Shown here piece by piece: positions 17,435-29,824 of a stretch of 58,328 nt of DNA. A program made the position numbers and the translations under genes. Each line of letters begins with the position of its first letter. The first letter of the stretch is position 1. Below the pieces are notes generated by a model. The model was not told where the DNA came from. It ran no database searches and saw only the letters and a list, made by a program, of their open reading frames with translations. The stretch covers positions 1 through 58,328 of the forward strand of contig DAHUXL010000135.1 in the NCBI GenBank assembly GCA_027307195.1. The letters are read 5' to 3'. The DNA is from Rhodanobacter sp. GTDB taxonomy: Bacteria > Pseudomonadota > Gammaproteobacteria > Xanthomonadales > Rhodanobacteraceae.

Positions 17435-19489
17435 TTATTGCCCGACCAGACCGGAACCGATAGGCCCAGAACCAAAGAACCAGTACCCGCCAAGCAGCAG
17501 GATCAGGCCAAGAATCATCGCGAAGGCGTAGTGATAGAGATAACCCGACTGCAGACGGCGCATCGTCGCAGCGATACGGTGGATCAGGCTCACCGAGCCG
17601 TTGACCATGGTGTCGTCGATCACCGCCGTGTCGCCCGCCTTCCAGAACAGGCGACCGAGTTTCACGCCGCCGCGGGCAAACACCGCGAAGTACACGTCGT
17701 CGACCCAGTACTTGCGATCGAGCACGGTCCACAAAGGCTTCAACGCCGACTTGATCTTGCCGGCCATGGCCGGGTTGAACAGATAAATGTAGGTGGTGAT
17801 CGCAAAAGCCGTCAGCACCAGGAAGAACGGCAACTGGGTGAACCCGTGCAGGGCCATCGCCAGCGAGCCGTGGAACTCCTGACCCAGTTCGGCCAGCAAG
17901 TTGTTCGCCTCCTCCACATGGATCGCACTGCCGAACCAGTTGCCGAACAGCACCGGTCCAACCGTGAAGAAGCCCACCAGCAGCGAAGGGATCGCCAGCA
18001 GCACCAGCGGCAACGTCACCACCCACGGCGACTCATGTGGCGCATGTTCCAGCACGCCAGGTTCGTGGTGGACGTGATCGTCGTCATGGTGTCCATGGCC
18101 ATGATGCTCGACGACGGTGAAGCGCTCCTTGCCGTGAAAGGTCAGGTACATCTGGCGGAACGTGTACAAGCCAGTCACAAGTGCACCGGCCATCACACAG
18201 AAGTAGGCGTAATGCGAACCCCAGCGATGCGATTCGCCGACGGCCTCGATGATCGCGTCCTTCGAGTAGAAGCCGGAAGTAAACGGTACCGCCACCAGCG
18301 CCAGTGAACCGATCCACATGGTGATCCAGGTGATCGGCATGTACTTGCGCAGGCCGCCCATGTAGCGCATGTCCTGCTCGTGATGCATCGCAATGATCAC
18401 CGAGCCTGCGCCGAGGAACAGCAGTGCCTTGAAGAACGCATGCGTCATCAGGTGGAACACCGCGCCGCTGTACATCGACACGCCCAGCGCCACCGTCATG
18501 TAGCCCAGCTGCGACAGCGTCGAGTACGCGATCACCCGCTTGATGTCGTTCTGCACGATACCGATCAGACCGGTGAACAGCGCCGTGGTCGCACCGATCA
18601 CCAGTACGAAGCTGAGCGCGGTCGGGGACAGCTCGAACAGCGGCGACATGCGCGCCACCATGAAGATGCCGGCGGTCACCATCGTCGCCGCATGGATCAG
18701 CGCGGAGATCGGGGTCGGGCCTTCCATCGAGTCGGGCAGCCACACGTGCAGCGGTACCTGCGCCGACTTGCCCATCGCGCCGATGAACAGGCAGATGCAG
18801 ATCACCGTGGCGGCATCCCACTGCGTGCCCGCGGTGATCTGCAGGGTCTTGCCGATCAGCGAGGGCGCCGAGCCGAACGCGGTCGCGTAATCCAGCGTAC
18901 CGAGGAAATACAGCACCGCAGCGATACCGAGCAGGAAACCGAAGTCGCCCACGCGGTTGACCAGGAACGCCTTCAGGTTCGCGAAGATCGCGGTCGGCCG
19001 CTTGTACCAGAAGCCGATCAGCAGGTACGACACCAGGCCCACCGCTTCCCAGCCGAAGAACAGCTGCATGAAGTTGTTGCTCATCACCAGCATGAACATC
19101 GAGAAGGTGAACAGCGAAATGTAACTGAAGAATCGCTTGTAGCCGTCGTCATCTGCCATGTAGCCGATGGTGTACAAGTGCACAAGCAACGACACGAAGC
19201 TCACGACCACCAGCATCATCGCGGTCAGGCGGTCGACCAGGAAGCCGACGCTGGCGTTGAAGTGGCCGATCTGGAGCCAGGTGTAGATGTTCTGGTTGTA
19301 CGTTCCGGCGCCACCCAGGGTGAGCTGGTACAGCACGTAGAACGACAGCGCACAGGAAATCGCCACGCCGAGGATGGTGACAGTATGTGAGCCGGCACGG
19401 CCGAGGAACCTGCCCAGGAAGCCGGCGAGCAGGCAACCGACCAGCGGCGCCAGCGCGATCGTCAGCAGAATGTATGTCGAAAGACCCAT
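17435..19489 (-). CDS. nuoL: NADH-quinone oxidoreductase subunit L
   Basis: Distal antiporter-like proton pump of complex I, with a C-terminal lateral helix running along the membrane arm. The 684 residues are about 70 longer than E. coli NuoL. Diagnostic segments are LFFGWEAVGLVSYLLIGFW, PLHVWLPDSMEGPTPISALIHAATMV and IKRVIAYSTLSQLGYM. A soluble loop at about residues 459-485 is strikingly rich in His and Asp (EHHGHGHHDDDHVHHE) and accounts for part of the extra length. It precedes nuoM by 15 nt. Confidence 0.96.
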   Translation of the reverse strand: MGLSTYILLTIALAPLVGCLLAGFLGRFLGRAGSHTVTILGVAISCALSFYVLYQLTLGGAGTYNQNIYTWLQIGHFNASVGFLVDRLTAMMLVVVSFVSLLVHLYTIGYMADDDGYKRFFSYISLFTFSMFMLVMSNNFMQLFFGWEAVGLVSYLLIGFWYKRPTAIFANLKAFLVNRVGDFGFLLGIAAVLYFLGTLDYATAFGSAPSLIGKTLQITAGTQWDAATVICICLFIGAMGKSAQVPLHVWLPDSMEGPTPISALIHAATMVTAGIFMVARMSPLFELSPTALSFVLVIGATTALFTGLIGIVQNDIKRVIAYSTLSQLGYMTVALGVSMYSGAVFHLMTHAFFKALLFLGAGSVIIAMHHEQDMRYMGGLRKYMPITWITMWIGSLALVAVPFTSGFYSKDAIIEAVGESHRWGSHYAYFCVMAGALVTGLYTFRQMYLTFHGKERFTVVEHHGHGHHDDDHVHHEPGVLEHAPHESPWVVTLPLVLLAIPSLLVGFFTVGPVLFGNWFGSAIHVEEANNLLAELGQEFHGSLAMALHGFTQLPFFLVLTAFAITTYIYLFNPAMAGKIKSALKPLWTVLDRKYWVDDVYFAVFARGGVKLGRLFWKAGDTAVIDDTMVNGSVSLIHRIAATMRRLQSGYLYHYAFAMILGLILLLGGYWFFGSGPIGSGLVGQ

Positions 19490-19493
19490 GTGA

Positions 19494-19799
19494 TCAGCCC
19501 TTCATGCTGTCGATGTCGGCGATATTGATCGTGCTGCGATTGCGGAACAGCAGCACCAGGACCGCCAGGCCGATGGCGGCTTCCGCCGCGGCCACGGTGA
19601 GGATGAAGAACACGAATACCTGCCCCGACACATCGCCGAGGAAGCGCGAGAACGCCACGAAGTTCATGTTCACCGCGAGCAGCATCAGCTCGATCGACAT
19701 CAGCAGCACGATGACGTTCTTGCGGTTGATGAACAGGCCGGCGACGGCGATGCAGAACAGCACCGCGCCGAGCACGATGTAATGCGAGAGCGTGATCAT
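19494..19799 (-). CDS. nuoK: NADH-quinone oxidoreductase subunit K
   Basis: Small three-helix membrane subunit homologous to MrpC. The 101 residues contain the conserved in-membrane glutamates: [19 protein letters not shown] (helix 2) and [20 protein letters not shown] (helix 3). The ATG overlaps the nuoJ stop codon by 4 nt (ATGA), which implies translational coupling. Confidence 0.96.
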   Translation of the reverse strand: MITLSHYIVLGAVLFCIAVAGLFINRKNVIVLLMSIELMLLAVNMNFVAFSRFLGDVSGQVFVFFILTVAAAEAAIGLAVLVLLFRNRSTINIADIDSMKG

Positions 19800-20446
19800 G
19801 GTGTGGACTCCTGCGGCGGTGCCGGCGTTTCATCGACGGGACGCTCGGCCGCCATCTTCACGATGCGGACGCGATCACGCGGGTTGACCTTGACTTGCTG
19901 GCTGGCCGATTCATAGCGTGCATCACCACGCGTGCGCAGGGTCAGCGCGACCGCTGCCACCACGCCCACGGTAAGGATCAGCGCGGCGATCTCGAACGGC
20001 AGCAGGAATTTCGTGTACAGCGCCTGCCCCAGCCACGCCGTGTTGGACAGACCGGCGGCGGTGGCCGGATTCGCGCCCATGGCCTGTGCATGCATCGCGC
20101 GCACGCCGATCAGGCCCAGCATCTCCACCAGCATCGCTGCTGCCACGATCAGGCCGACCGGCAGAAACTTCACAAAACCCTCGCGCATCTTCTCCTGGTC
20201 GATGTCGAGCATCATCACCACGAACAGGAACAGCACCATCACCGCACCGACGTAGACCACGATCAGCGCCAGAGCGAGGAACTCGGCATCGATCAGCATC
20301 CACAGGCAGGCAGCACTGAAGAACGTCAGCACCAGCGCCAATACGGCGTGCACGGTGTTCTTCAGCGTGATCACCGACAGCGCGGCGGCCACGGTGACGA
20401 AACCGAAGGCGTAGAAACAGATGAGTTGGAACAGTTGGGGGTTCAT
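19796..20446 (-). CDS. nuoJ: NADH-quinone oxidoreductase subunit J
   Basis: Five-helix membrane subunit near the junction with the hydrophilic arm. The 216 residues start [25 protein letters not shown] and include the conserved [27 protein letters not shown] segment (residues ~55-80), containing the pi-bulge helix region. The C-terminal ~45 residues are hydrophilic and poorly conserved ([20 protein letters not shown]). It overlaps nuoK by 4 nt. Confidence 0.95.
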   Translation of the reverse strand: MNPQLFQLICFYAFGFVTVAAALSVITLKNTVHAVLALVLTFFSAACLWMLIDAEFLALALIVVYVGAVMVLFLFVVMMLDIDQEKMREGFVKFLPVGLIVAAAMLVEMLGLIGVRAMHAQAMGANPATAAGLSNTAWLGQALYTKFLLPFEIAALILTVGVVAAVALTLRTRGDARYESASQQVKVNPRDRVRIVKMAAERPVDETPAPPQESTP

Positions 20447-20454
20447 CGTTGGCC

Positions 20455-20946
20455 TCAGCGGTACGCCGCGTCTTGCGCACGGTCGGCAGCGATCTGCTGC
20501 TCGAAGCGGTCACCGATGGCCAGCAGCTGCTGCTTGGTCACCACGTTCTCGCCGCGATGTTCGAAGTGGTATTCGTGGATGCTGGTCTCGACGATCGAAT
20601 CGACCGGGCAGCTCTCCTCGCAGAAGCCGCAGAAGATGCACTTGAACAGGTCGATGTCGTAGCGCGTGGTGCGGCGCTGGCCGTCGCTCTCGCGCGGTGC
20701 CGAGTCGATCGTGATCGCCAACGCCGGGCATACCGCCTCGCACAGCTTGCACGCGATGCAACGTTCCTCGCCGTTCGCATAGCGACGCAGCGCATGCAGA
20801 CCGCGGAAGCGGTTCGACTTCGGAATGTGCTCCATCGGATAACGCACGGTGTACTTCGGCTTGAACATGTAGCGCATGGTCAGACCCATGCCCTGGAACA
20901 GCTCGATCAGCAGCAGACTCTTGAAATAACCGGTAATGCGATTCAT
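20455..20946 (-). CDS. nuoI: NADH-quinone oxidoreductase subunit I (two 4Fe-4S clusters N6a/N6b)
   Basis: Ferredoxin-like subunit that passes electrons to cluster N2. The 163 residues carry two CxxCxxCxxxCP motifs: [12 protein letters not shown] and [12 protein letters not shown]. An amphipathic N-terminus ([20 protein letters not shown]) likely anchors it at the membrane surface. It sits 3 nt after nuoH and 8 nt before nuoJ. Confidence 0.97.
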   Translation of the reverse strand: MNRITGYFKSLLLIELFQGMGLTMRYMFKPKYTVRYPMEHIPKSNRFRGLHALRRYANGEERCIACKLCEAVCPALAITIDSAPRESDGQRRTTRYDIDLFKCIFCGFCEESCPVDSIVETSIHEYHFEHRGENVVTKQQLLAIGDRFEQQIAADRAQDAAYR

Positions 20947-20949
20947 TGG

Positions 20950-22002
20950 TCAGGCCCCCACGCCGATGCTGACCCAGCCGAAAAATTTCATGCAGCCGGC
21001 AACCATCACCCAGACAATGGCGATCGGGATAAGTACCTTCCAGCCCAGTCGCATGATCTGGTCATAGCGATAGCGCGGGAAGGTGGCGCGGAACCACAGG
21101 AACAGGAAGCTCATCACGAACGCCTTGATGAACAGCCAGGCCCAGCTGCCGGTCCAGATCCAGTTGATCCATGCCGGTGCATCGACATGGATCCAGCCCT
21201 GCAACGGGCTGAGCCAGCCGCCCAGGAACAGGATCGAGGCCAGGAAGCTGACCAGAATCATGTTGGCGTATTCGGCCAGGAAGAAGATCGCGAAGGCCGA
21301 GCCGGAATATTCGACGTGGAAGCCAGCGACGATTTCCGACTCACCCTCGGCCACGTCAAACGGCGCGCGGTTGGTTTCGGCCACACCGGAGATGAAATAG
21401 ATCACGAACACCGGCAGCAGCGGCAGCCAGAACCAGTCGAACAGGCCCTTGCCACCGGCCTGCGCGTTGACGATGTCAGTCAGATTCAAGCTGCCCGCCA
21501 GCACCAGTACGCAGACCAGACACAGGCCCATCGCCAGCTCGTAGGAGATCACCTGTGCGGCCGAACGCATCGCGCCGAGCAGAGCGTAACGCGAGTTCGA
21601 GGCCCAGCCGGCAATGATGATGCCGTACACACCGAGCGAGGTCATCGCCAGCAGATAGAGCACGCCTGCGTTGGCGTTCGACAGCACCATCTTGCTGCTG
21701 AACGGAATCACCGCCCACGCCGCCAGTGCCGGGATCAACGCCAGCAACGGCGCCATGAAATACAGGAAGCGGTTCGCCTTGGTCGGCAGGATCACTTCCT
21801 TGATCAGCAGCTTGACCACGTCCGCGAATGCCTGCAGCAGACCGAACGGACCGATCTTGCTCGGCCCCAGCCGCACGTGCATCCAGCCGATGACCTTGCG
21901 CTCCCAGTACACGAACATCGCCACCGCGATGATCAGCGGCACCGTGATGCACAGAATGTAGATGATCGGCCACAAGAGCTGGTTGATTAGTTGATCAGCC
22001 AT
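20950..22002 (-). CDS. nuoH: NADH-quinone oxidoreductase subunit H
   Basis: Membrane subunit that forms much of the quinone-access channel and the start of the proton path. The 350 residues begin [17 protein letters not shown] with eight or so helices. Hallmarks: [50 protein letters not shown] and the end region [22 protein letters not shown]. The frame is open for 27 codons upstream, but these overlap nuoG out of frame and are not family sequence. Confidence 0.96.
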   Translation of the reverse strand: MADQLINQLLWPIIYILCITVPLIIAVAMFVYWERKVIGWMHVRLGPSKIGPFGLLQAFADVVKLLIKEVILPTKANRFLYFMAPLLALIPALAAWAVIPFSSKMVLSNANAGVLYLLAMTSLGVYGIIIAGWASNSRYALLGAMRSAAQVISYELAMGLCLVCVLVLAGSLNLTDIVNAQAGGKGLFDWFWLPLLPVFVIYFISGVAETNRAPFDVAEGESEIVAGFHVEYSGSAFAIFFLAEYANMILVSFLASILFLGGWLSPLQGWIHVDAPAWINWIWTGSWAWLFIKAFVMSFLFLWFRATFPRYRYDQIMRLGWKVLIPIAIVWVMVAGCMKFFGWVSIGVGA

Positions 22003-22007
22003 GATGC

Positions 22008-24331
22008 TTATGCCTTGCTCAAGGTGATGGCCGCGCCATAGGGCGGCAGCGTGGCGGTGAGATCCTGGGCTGCCTCGATCCATGCCGTGCCATCCGGCAC
22101 CGCCGCATCGACCACCAGTGGCAGCAGCACGTCGCCGATGCGCACCTGTGCGCCATCGACCAGACCGAGTCGCTGCGCCTCTGCTGCATTCAGGCGTACC
22201 GCCGGGGCACGATTGAGCGGATGGGCATTCAACGCGGTGGCACGACGCAGCACCGCATCGCCACGATAGATCGGCCAGGTGGCGAGACGGGTCAGTCCAG
22301 CGGTAGCCGCACGTGCGGCCAGACCACTGCGTGGCGCCACGACGCGTTCGCTGATGCCATCACGCAGGCCAGCAAGGTCGTCGAACTCAAAACCGGTCAA
22401 CTTCAGCGCACCACCCAACGCACGCAACACCTTCCAGCCCGCACGGCCCTGCCCCGGTGCCTTGGCACCGGCGCTGACACCCTGCGCCAGACCATCGACA
22501 TTGACCAGGGTCGCGTCGATTTCCGGCAGCAGCGCGATAGGCAGGATCACGTCGGCCACTTCGCGCAACGCAGCACTGGCGTAGGCGCTGAACGCCACCA
22601 CCTGCTCCGCACTGCGCAACGCCTTCAGCGTTGCCGCGCCATCGGCGAAATCGTGCGGTGGCTCGACGCCATACAGCACGTAGCTCTTGCGCGGCTGCAC
22701 CAGCATCGCCTGCGCGTCGAGTCCACCGTTGCCCGGCAGTACGCCAAGTTTGGCCAGACCCACGGCATTCGCACCCACCGGCAGTTCGTTGTAACCGGCA
22801 CCGGTGGCGTCGGCGATGAAGCGGGCCAGTGCACGCAGCCATGAAGCCTGCGGATGGGTGACCGCGGCTTCACCGAAAATCACCACCGCGCTACCCGACT
22901 TGAGCGCCGCGATGGCATCGCTGTCACCCTGATCGCCAGTCGCGGCGTTGATCGCATCGGCCAGTGTCGCCGGTGCGGTTGCGCCGACGGCCACGGCCGC
23001 CTTGGCCAGCGCCAGCAGCGCATCGACCAGCGCCTGCGGCGCGACGATCGATTCGCCGGCCAGGCTGTAGTTGAAATCGAAGCTGGCCGGATTGACCGTA
23101 TAGACCTTGGCGCCCTTCTTCACCGCCTGATGCAGGCGGTGGTTGAGCAGCGGCATTTCGTGCCGCAGATCGGAGCCGACCAGCAGAGCGGCCTTCACCT
23201 GCGCTACCGCGGTGACCGGCAACGCGAAACTGCCGGCCACGGCGTTGTCGGCAAAGTCGAGCTGACGCAGACGATGATCGACGTGCGCGCTGCCCAGACC
23301 GCGGGCCAGACGCAGCAGCAGATCACCCTCCTCGTTCGAACTGGCCGGATGCACCAGGATGCCCAGCTCGCTGCCCGGCGCCTTCTTCAGCGCCTCGCCG
23401 GCAAACTGCAATGCATCTTCCCACGTAGTCGCCTGCCACTGGCCGTTGCGCTTCACTTCCGGCGCATGGATGCGGTCGGCCGCGTACAGGCCCTGATTGC
23501 TGTAGCGATCGCGATCGGACAGCCAGCATTCGTTGATCGTTTCGTTGTCGCGCGGCACCGTGCGCAGCACCTCACCGCGGCGCGTATGCAGCCACAGGTT
23601 GGAACCTAGCGCGTCGTGGTAACCGATCGACGGCTTGGCAATCAGCTCCCAGGCACGCGCCTGGAACTGGAACGGCTTGTTGGTAAGCGCGCCGACCGGG
23701 CAGACGTCGACGATGTTGCCTGACAGCTCGGTCTCGATCGTCTTGCCTATGTATGTGCCGATCTGCAGGTTCTCGCCGCGATTCATGCCACCCAGTTCAT
23801 AGGTGCCGGCAATCTCGCTGGTGAAGCGCACGCACCGCGTGCACTGGATGCAGCGGGTCATCTCGGTGGCGACCAGCGGGCCGATGTTCTCGTCGGCGAT
23901 GGTGCGCTTGCGCTCGGTGTAACGCGAGACGCTGCGACCGTAACCCAGCGCCACGTCCTGCAGCTCGCACTCGCCACCCTGATCGCAGATCGGGCAGTCG
24001 AGCGGATGGTTGATCAGCAGGAATTCCATCACGTCTTTCTGGAACTTCAGCGCCTTGTCCGAGCGCGTCATCACCTTCATGCCTTCCGCTACTGGAGTAG
24101 CACACGCCGGCTGCGGCTTGGGCATCAGCTTGCCGCCCATCTCCACATCGACCAGGCACATGCGGCAGTTCGCGGCGATCGGCAGTTTGCGGTGATAGCA
24201 GAAGCGCGGGATCGCGACGCCGATCGCGTCGGCCGCCTCGATGATCATCGCGCCCTTGCGGATCTGCGTGGGCTTGCCGTCGACCTCGATGTTGATAAGG
24301 TCGGGCGCGGCGTTGTTGCTGGGCTGCGCAC

Positions 24332-24335
<4 letters not shown>
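22008..24335 (-). CDS. nuoG: NADH-quinone oxidoreductase subunit G (Fe-S, molybdopterin-type fold)
   Basis: Largest peripheral-arm subunit, 775 residues. The N-terminal part carries a [2Fe-2S] site ([16 protein letters not shown]...CATPV), a His/Cys4 cluster site ([14 protein letters not shown]) and a 4Fe-4S site ([10 protein letters not shown] with a later VDVCPVG). The rest is a molybdopterin-oxidoreductase fold without expected cofactor binding, as is usual for complex I. The C-terminal third is Ala-rich and weakly conserved. It overlaps nuoF by 4 nt (ATGA) and ends 5 nt before nuoH. Confidence 0.96.
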
Positions 24336-25656
<1,321 letters not shown>

Positions 25657-25657
<1 letters not shown>

Positions 25658-26184
25658 TATTTCAACCCATCCAGAATTTCATCGAGCTTCTCGGTGGTGA
25701 GACGCTCGTGGTAATGCCCGTTCACCGTCATCGCCGGCGCGTACACGCAGGCGGCGATGCATTCCTCTTCCTGCTTCAGATAGACGCGGCCGTCCGGCGT
25801 GCTCTCGCCGGTCTTGATGCCGAGCTTCTTCTCGCAGTGACGCACCAGGCCTTCCGCGCCGTTGAGCCAGCACGAGATGTTGGTGCAGATCGCCACGTTG
25901 TTGCGGCCGACCGGCTTGGTCTCCAACATCGAGTAGAAGCTGGAAACCTCGTACGCCCACACCGCCGGCAGGTCGAGGTACTTCGCAACGGCAGTGATCA
26001 GCTCGTCGGTCAGGAAGCCCTGGTTTTGTTCCTGCGCGGCAAACAGCGCCTGGATCAGCGCGGAGCGCTTGCGATCCGGCGGGAACTTGGCTACCCACTC
26101 ATCGATGTGATGGCGGGTATGGTCATTGAGTACGACGAGCGGATCGACGTTCCTGACCTGCTCGAAATGTCCGGTGGCTTTCAT
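25657..26184 (-). CDS. nuoE: NADH-quinone oxidoreductase subunit E (2Fe-2S cluster N1a)
   Basis: Thioredoxin-like [2Fe-2S] subunit of the NADH dehydrogenase module. The 175 residues contain the expected C-x4-C (CTNISC) and C-x3-C (CIAAC) ligands, preceded by the helical domain [29 protein letters not shown]. It is flanked by nuoD (21 nt upstream) and nuoF (1-nt overlap). Confidence 0.97.
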
Positions 26185-26205
26185 GCGTTTCTCCGTCGTG
26201 CCGGC

Positions 26206-27459
26206 TCAGCGATCCACTTCGCCGAACACGAGGTCATAGGTACCGATCATGGCCACCACGTCGGCGAGCATGTGGCCGCGCACGATGGTGTCCATGGATG
26301 ACAGGTGGGCAAAGCCCGGGGCCCGCAGATGCACGCGGAACGGCTTGTTGGCGCCATCGGAAACCAGATAGCAGCCGAACTCGCCCTTCGGCGCCTCGAC
26401 CGCGGCATAGGTCTCGCCAGCCGGCACGCAGTAGCCCTCGGTGAACAATTTGAAGTGATGGATCATGGCTTCCATGTCCTCCTTCATCTCGACCCGCGAC
26501 GGCGGCGCGACCTTGAAGTTCTCGACCATCACCGGGCCGGGATTGGCCTTCAGCCACTTCACGCACTGCTGGATGATCCGGTTCGACTGGCGCATCTCCT
26601 CGACGCGGCACAGGTAACGGTCGTAGCAGTCGCCGCCCACGCCAACCGGGATGTCGAAATCCATCTCGGCGTACTTCGCGTACGGCTGTTTCTTGCGCAG
26701 ATCCCAGGCAACGCCCGAGCCGCGCAGCATCACACCGGTCATGCCCCACTGCTGGGCCAGCTCAGGACTGATCACGCCGATGCCGACGGTGCGCTGCTTC
26801 CAGATGCGATTGGTGGTCAGCAGTTCCTCGTACTCATCCACCTTCGACGGGAAATCGGCGGTGAACGCCTCGAGGTAATCCAGCATCGAACCTTCGCGCC
26901 AGCTGTTGATGCGCTTCAGGTCCTTGCCCTTGTGCCACGGCGACTCGCGGTACTGCGACATCTGCGCCGGCAAGTCGCGGTAGACGCCACCGGGGCGATA
27001 GTAGGTCGCATGCATGCGCGCGCCCGACACCGCCTCGTACACGTCCATCAGTTCCTCGCGCTCGCGGAACGCGTACAGGAACACCGCCATCGCACCGAGA
27101 TCGAGGCCGTTCGAGCCAATCCACATCAGATGGTTCAGGATGCGGGTGATCTCGTCGAACATGGTGCGGATGTACTGCGCACGCTCCGGCGCCTCGATCC
27201 CCAGCAGGTTCTCGATCGCCTTCACGTAGGCGTGCTCGTTGCACATCATCGAGACGTAATCGAGCCGGTCCATGTAGCCGATCGACTGGTTGAACGGCTT
27301 GGACTCGGCCAGCTTCTCGGTGCCACGATGCAGCAGGCCCACGTGCGGATCGGCGCGGACGATGGTCTCGCCGTCCATCTCCATGATCAGGCGCAGCACG
27401 CCGTGTGCAGCCGGATGCTGCGGGCCGAAGTTCATCGTGTAGTTGCGGATTTCCTGCAT
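26206..27459 (-). CDS. nuoD: NADH-quinone oxidoreductase subunit D
   Basis: 49-kDa-type subunit lining the quinone-reduction site. The 417 residues start [20 protein letters not shown], with the conserved HP loop, then [13 protein letters not shown] and SMMCNEHAY, which holds the quinone-contact tyrosine. The C-terminus ends VFGEVDR, as expected. The frame extends far upstream into nuoC in another phase; I chose the ATG 2 nt after nuoC because it begins family sequence. nuoC and nuoD are separate genes here, not the enterobacterial fusion. Confidence 0.97.
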   Translation of the reverse strand: MQEIRNYTMNFGPQHPAAHGVLRLIMEMDGETIVRADPHVGLLHRGTEKLAESKPFNQSIGYMDRLDYVSMMCNEHAYVKAIENLLGIEAPERAQYIRTMFDEITRILNHLMWIGSNGLDLGAMAVFLYAFREREELMDVYEAVSGARMHATYYRPGGVYRDLPAQMSQYRESPWHKGKDLKRINSWREGSMLDYLEAFTADFPSKVDEYEELLTTNRIWKQRTVGIGVISPELAQQWGMTGVMLRGSGVAWDLRKKQPYAKYAEMDFDIPVGVGGDCYDRYLCRVEEMRQSNRIIQQCVKWLKANPGPVMVENFKVAPPSRVEMKEDMEAMIHHFKLFTEGYCVPAGETYAAVEAPKGEFGCYLVSDGANKPFRVHLRAPGFAHLSSMDTIVRGHMLADVVAMIGTYDLVFGEVDR

Positions 27460-27461
27460 GC

Positions 27462-28190
27462 TCAATTCTCCCGCCAGTGGTCGGCGGCTTCGGCCTTGGC
27501 CTGCATCAGGTCGGCGTCGTTGCGGATGGTGCGCGGCACCAGTACGCGCGGCTCGATCGACACCGGCTCGTAGATCACCCGCTTCTGCTCGGGGTCGTAG
27601 CGCACCTCGACATTGCCGATCAGCGGGAAGTCCTTGCGGAACGGATGACCGACGAAACCGTAGTCGGTGAGGATGCGACGCAAGTCCGGATGGCCATCGA
27701 AGATGATGCCGTAGAGATCGAACGCTTCGCGCTCGAACCAGTTCACGCCCGGCCACACCAGGGTCAGCGACGGCACCACCGGCAGGCTGTCGTCCGCGCA
27801 GAACACGCGCAGGCGCAGGCGACGGTTGTGTTCGATCGACAGCAGATGAACCACCGAGGCGAAGCGACGCGGCTCGTCGTGGCCGCGCGGACGCCCGGCC
27901 CAGTCGAAGCGCCCCATCGCCTGGCCTTCCACGCCACGCGAGAAGCCAGTCCACGAGATATCGGTCGTATCCCACTCGGTCTGGCCGTAACCGAGGTAGT
28001 CGACGCCGCACAGGTCGATCAGTTCGGTGAACCGGAAACCCGGCTCGTCGCGCAGCGCGGTGGCCACCGCGATCAGGTCGGCAGCGGCCAGCTCGGCGGT
28101 GATTTCGTTGCGCTGGGTGCTGATGGTCAGCGTGTCGCCGAATCGCGCAGCCAGGCGTTCGGCCAGCGAGGTCGCAGGTGTGTCGGACAT
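27462..28190 (-). CDS. nuoC: NADH-quinone oxidoreductase subunit C
   Basis: 30-kDa-type subunit of the connecting module. The 242 residues include [34 protein letters not shown] and the signature region [41 protein letters not shown] (residues ~145-185, the respiratory-chain 30-kDa motif). The ~35 C-terminal residues are variable. It lies 9 nt after nuoB and 2 nt before nuoD. Confidence 0.96.
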   Translation of the reverse strand: MSDTPATSLAERLAARFGDTLTISTQRNEITAELAAADLIAVATALRDEPGFRFTELIDLCGVDYLGYGQTEWDTTDISWTGFSRGVEGQAMGRFDWAGRPRGHDEPRRFASVVHLLSIEHNRRLRLRVFCADDSLPVVPSLTLVWPGVNWFEREAFDLYGIIFDGHPDLRRILTDYGFVGHPFRKDFPLIGNVEVRYDPEQKRVIYEPVSIEPRVLVPRTIRNDADLMQAKAEAADHWREN

Positions 28191-28199
28191 ATCAGGACC

Positions 28200-28757
28200 T
28201 CACGAACGCGCGATGGTGCTGGTGCGGCGAATCTTCTTCTGCAATTGCAGGATGCCGTGGATCAACGCCTCGGCCGTGGGCGGACAGCCCGGCACGTAGA
28301 TGTCCACCGGCACAATGCGATCGCAACCGCGCACCACCGAATAGGAATAATGGTAATAACCACCGCCGTTCGCGCAGCTGCCCATCGAGATCACCCACTT
28401 TGGCTCGGGCATCTGGTCGTAGACCTTGCGCAGCGCCGGCGCCATCTTGTTGACCAGGGTGCCGGCGACGATCATCACGTCGGACTGGCGCGGGCTGGGA
28501 CGGAAGATCACGCCGTAGCGGTCCAGATCCAGGCGCGCCGCACCGGCGTGCATCATCTCCACAGCGCAGCAGGCCAGACCGAATGTCATCGGCCACATCG
28601 AGCCGGTGCGCGCCCAGTTCATCAGCGCGTCGACGCTGGTAGTGGCGAAACCGCGCTGCACCACCGGGTTGTCGCCGGCCGGCCGCAGGATATCGTCGAC
28701 AAGGTTCAAGGGTTGCGGGTTATGCATCACCTTGTCGATGGAGGAGATCACTCCCAT
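28200..28757 (-). CDS. nuoB: NADH-quinone oxidoreductase subunit B (cluster N2)
   Basis: Carries the terminal 4Fe-4S cluster N2 that reduces quinone. The 185 residues contain tandem cysteines in [11 protein letters not shown], then [11 protein letters not shown] and [12 protein letters not shown], the complete ligand set. The start at 28757 ([13 protein letters not shown]) overlaps the end of nuoA by 10 nt. Confidence 0.97.
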   Translation of the reverse strand: MGVISSIDKVMHNPQPLNLVDDILRPAGDNPVVQRGFATTSVDALMNWARTGSMWPMTFGLACCAVEMMHAGAARLDLDRYGVIFRPSPRQSDVMIVAGTLVNKMAPALRKVYDQMPEPKWVISMGSCANGGGYYHYSYSVVRGCDRIVPVDIYVPGCPPTAEALIHGILQLQKKIRRTSTIARS

Positions 28758-29104
28758 TCCAGTGCTCCCTTCTTCCACACGTAGGCAAAACCGATGACCA
28801 GCAGCAGCAGGAACAGCCCCATTTCGATCAGCGCGATGATGCCGATCTGCTGGAATACCACCGCCCACGGAAACAGGAAGGCGATTTCCAGATCGAAAAT
28901 GATGAACAGGATGGCGAGCAGGTAATAGCGCACGTCGAAGCGCATGCGCGCGTCCTCGAATGCCTCGAAGCCACACTCGTAGGGCGCAAGCTTTTCCGCC
29001 TCGGGACGACTCGGACCAGCCAGCAGGCCGACGGCCAGCAAGACCAGGCCGAGGCCGGTGGCAACGCCGATGAACAACAGAACGGGCCAGTATTCGGCAA
29101 GCAC
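28748..29104 (-). CDS. nuoA: NADH-quinone oxidoreductase subunit A
   Basis: Three-helix membrane subunit at the interface of the two arms. The 118 residues contain the diagnostic [39 protein letters not shown] block (residues ~42-81). I chose the GTG at 29104 ([12 protein letters not shown]) because GGAGG lies about 12 nt upstream and no in-frame ATG is nearby. It is the first gene of the operon. No secG or tRNA-Leu precedes it, unlike in some relatives. Confidence 0.94.
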   Translation of the reverse strand: MLAEYWPVLLFIGVATGLGLVLLAVGLLAGPSRPEAEKLAPYECGFEAFEDARMRFDVRYYLLAILFIIFDLEIAFLFPWAVVFQQIGIIALIEMGLFLLLLVIGFAYVWKKGALEWE

Positions 29105-29281
29105 GATGCAACTTACCTCCGCGCCATCAGGCGCATCAGTGACCGCGGGGACTAACCCAGTAACTCACGGTCCGGCGACTTCGATTCGGCAGGTCGACAC
29201 AACCATGGGCTGCGCAACACGCCCGCAGGTCTGAAACCGCAAGCGTCCGACGTTCCGCGAGATGAGCTCGCGAATCACGCC

Positions 29282-29309
29282 ATTGTATCAGTGCGCATGG
29301 GTACAACAA
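29282..29309 (-). promoter_or_regulatory. Candidate promoter of the nuo operon
   Basis: On the minus strand a strong -10-like TACAAT (29282-29287) sits 16 nt after a weaker -35-like TTGTTG (29304-29309). It would give a leader of about 170 nt before nuoA. The gap 29105-29349 holds no gene that I can support. Confidence 0.4.
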
Positions 29310-29349
29310 GCCTTGACGGCCGACGGCGTGCGGATTATCGCCATGTATT

Positions 29350-29703
29350 TCACATGGTGTGGGTAGCGCGCTCCGAGGTCAGCGTGCCAGCAAGTATGTT
29401 CTCGATCCGGCTGCGGGCGGCTTCGGCATCGCCCGACTCATTGAAGTGGATGCCGATGCCGGCGGTGCGGTTGCCCTGCGCACCGACCGGGCTGATCCAG
29501 ACCACCTTGCCAACCACCGACAGCCGCTCGGTCTCCTCGGCCAGGGTCACCAGCAGCACCACTTCGTCACCCAGCGAATAGGACTGCGCGGTCGCCGCAA
29601 ACAATCCACCGTGCTTGAGGAATGGCATGTACGCGTTGTACAGAGACGCCGCGTCCTTGATTTTCAGTGAAATGATGCCCTGACGGGCCGCCATGGGTTT
29701 CAT
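29350..29703 (-). CDS. pilZ: PilZ domain protein (type IV pilus assembly PilZ type)
   Basis: A 117-residue single PilZ domain. It matches the small pilus-assembly PilZ of xanthomonads (RQGIISLKIKDAASLYNAYMPFLKHGG, GDEVVLLVTL, VGKVVWISPVGAQGNRTAGIGIHF). The canonical c-di-GMP-binding RxxxR plus D/NxSxxG residues are not evident, as is known for this subtype, which works through partners such as PilB and FimX in Xanthomonas. An AGGAG site precedes the ATG. In related genomes it follows holB; here a deacetylase gene and a GGDEF-EAL gene lie between. Confidence 0.85.
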   Translation of the reverse strand: MKPMAARQGIISLKIKDAASLYNAYMPFLKHGGLFAATAQSYSLGDEVVLLVTLAEETERLSVVGKVVWISPVGAQGNRTAGIGIHFNESGDAEAARSRIENILAGTLTSERATHTM

Positions 29704-29824
29704 GCTGGACTCCTGCCGGACGCTTGAACCGCCCGATCGATGGCACCGATCTTAGAGGCTGCGCCGCACGCGCACCACTGTTGCGGCATGACGCATGCCT
29801 CATCGCTACGCTGCAACCCTATTC

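Noticed and set aside
27460-28011. Extended nuoD frame giving 601 residues, suggesting a NuoCD fusion
   Set aside because: The extension is out of frame with the real nuoC; the two genes are separate with a 2-nt gap.
28758-29111. Extended nuoB reading frame giving a 303-residue protein
   Set aside because: The extra N-terminal part overlaps nuoA in another phase and is not NuoB sequence; the internal ATG at 28757 starts the family.
29105-29349. secG and tRNA-Leu expected before nuoA in some xanthomonads
   Set aside because: I found neither a cloverleaf nor a SecG-like frame in this gap.
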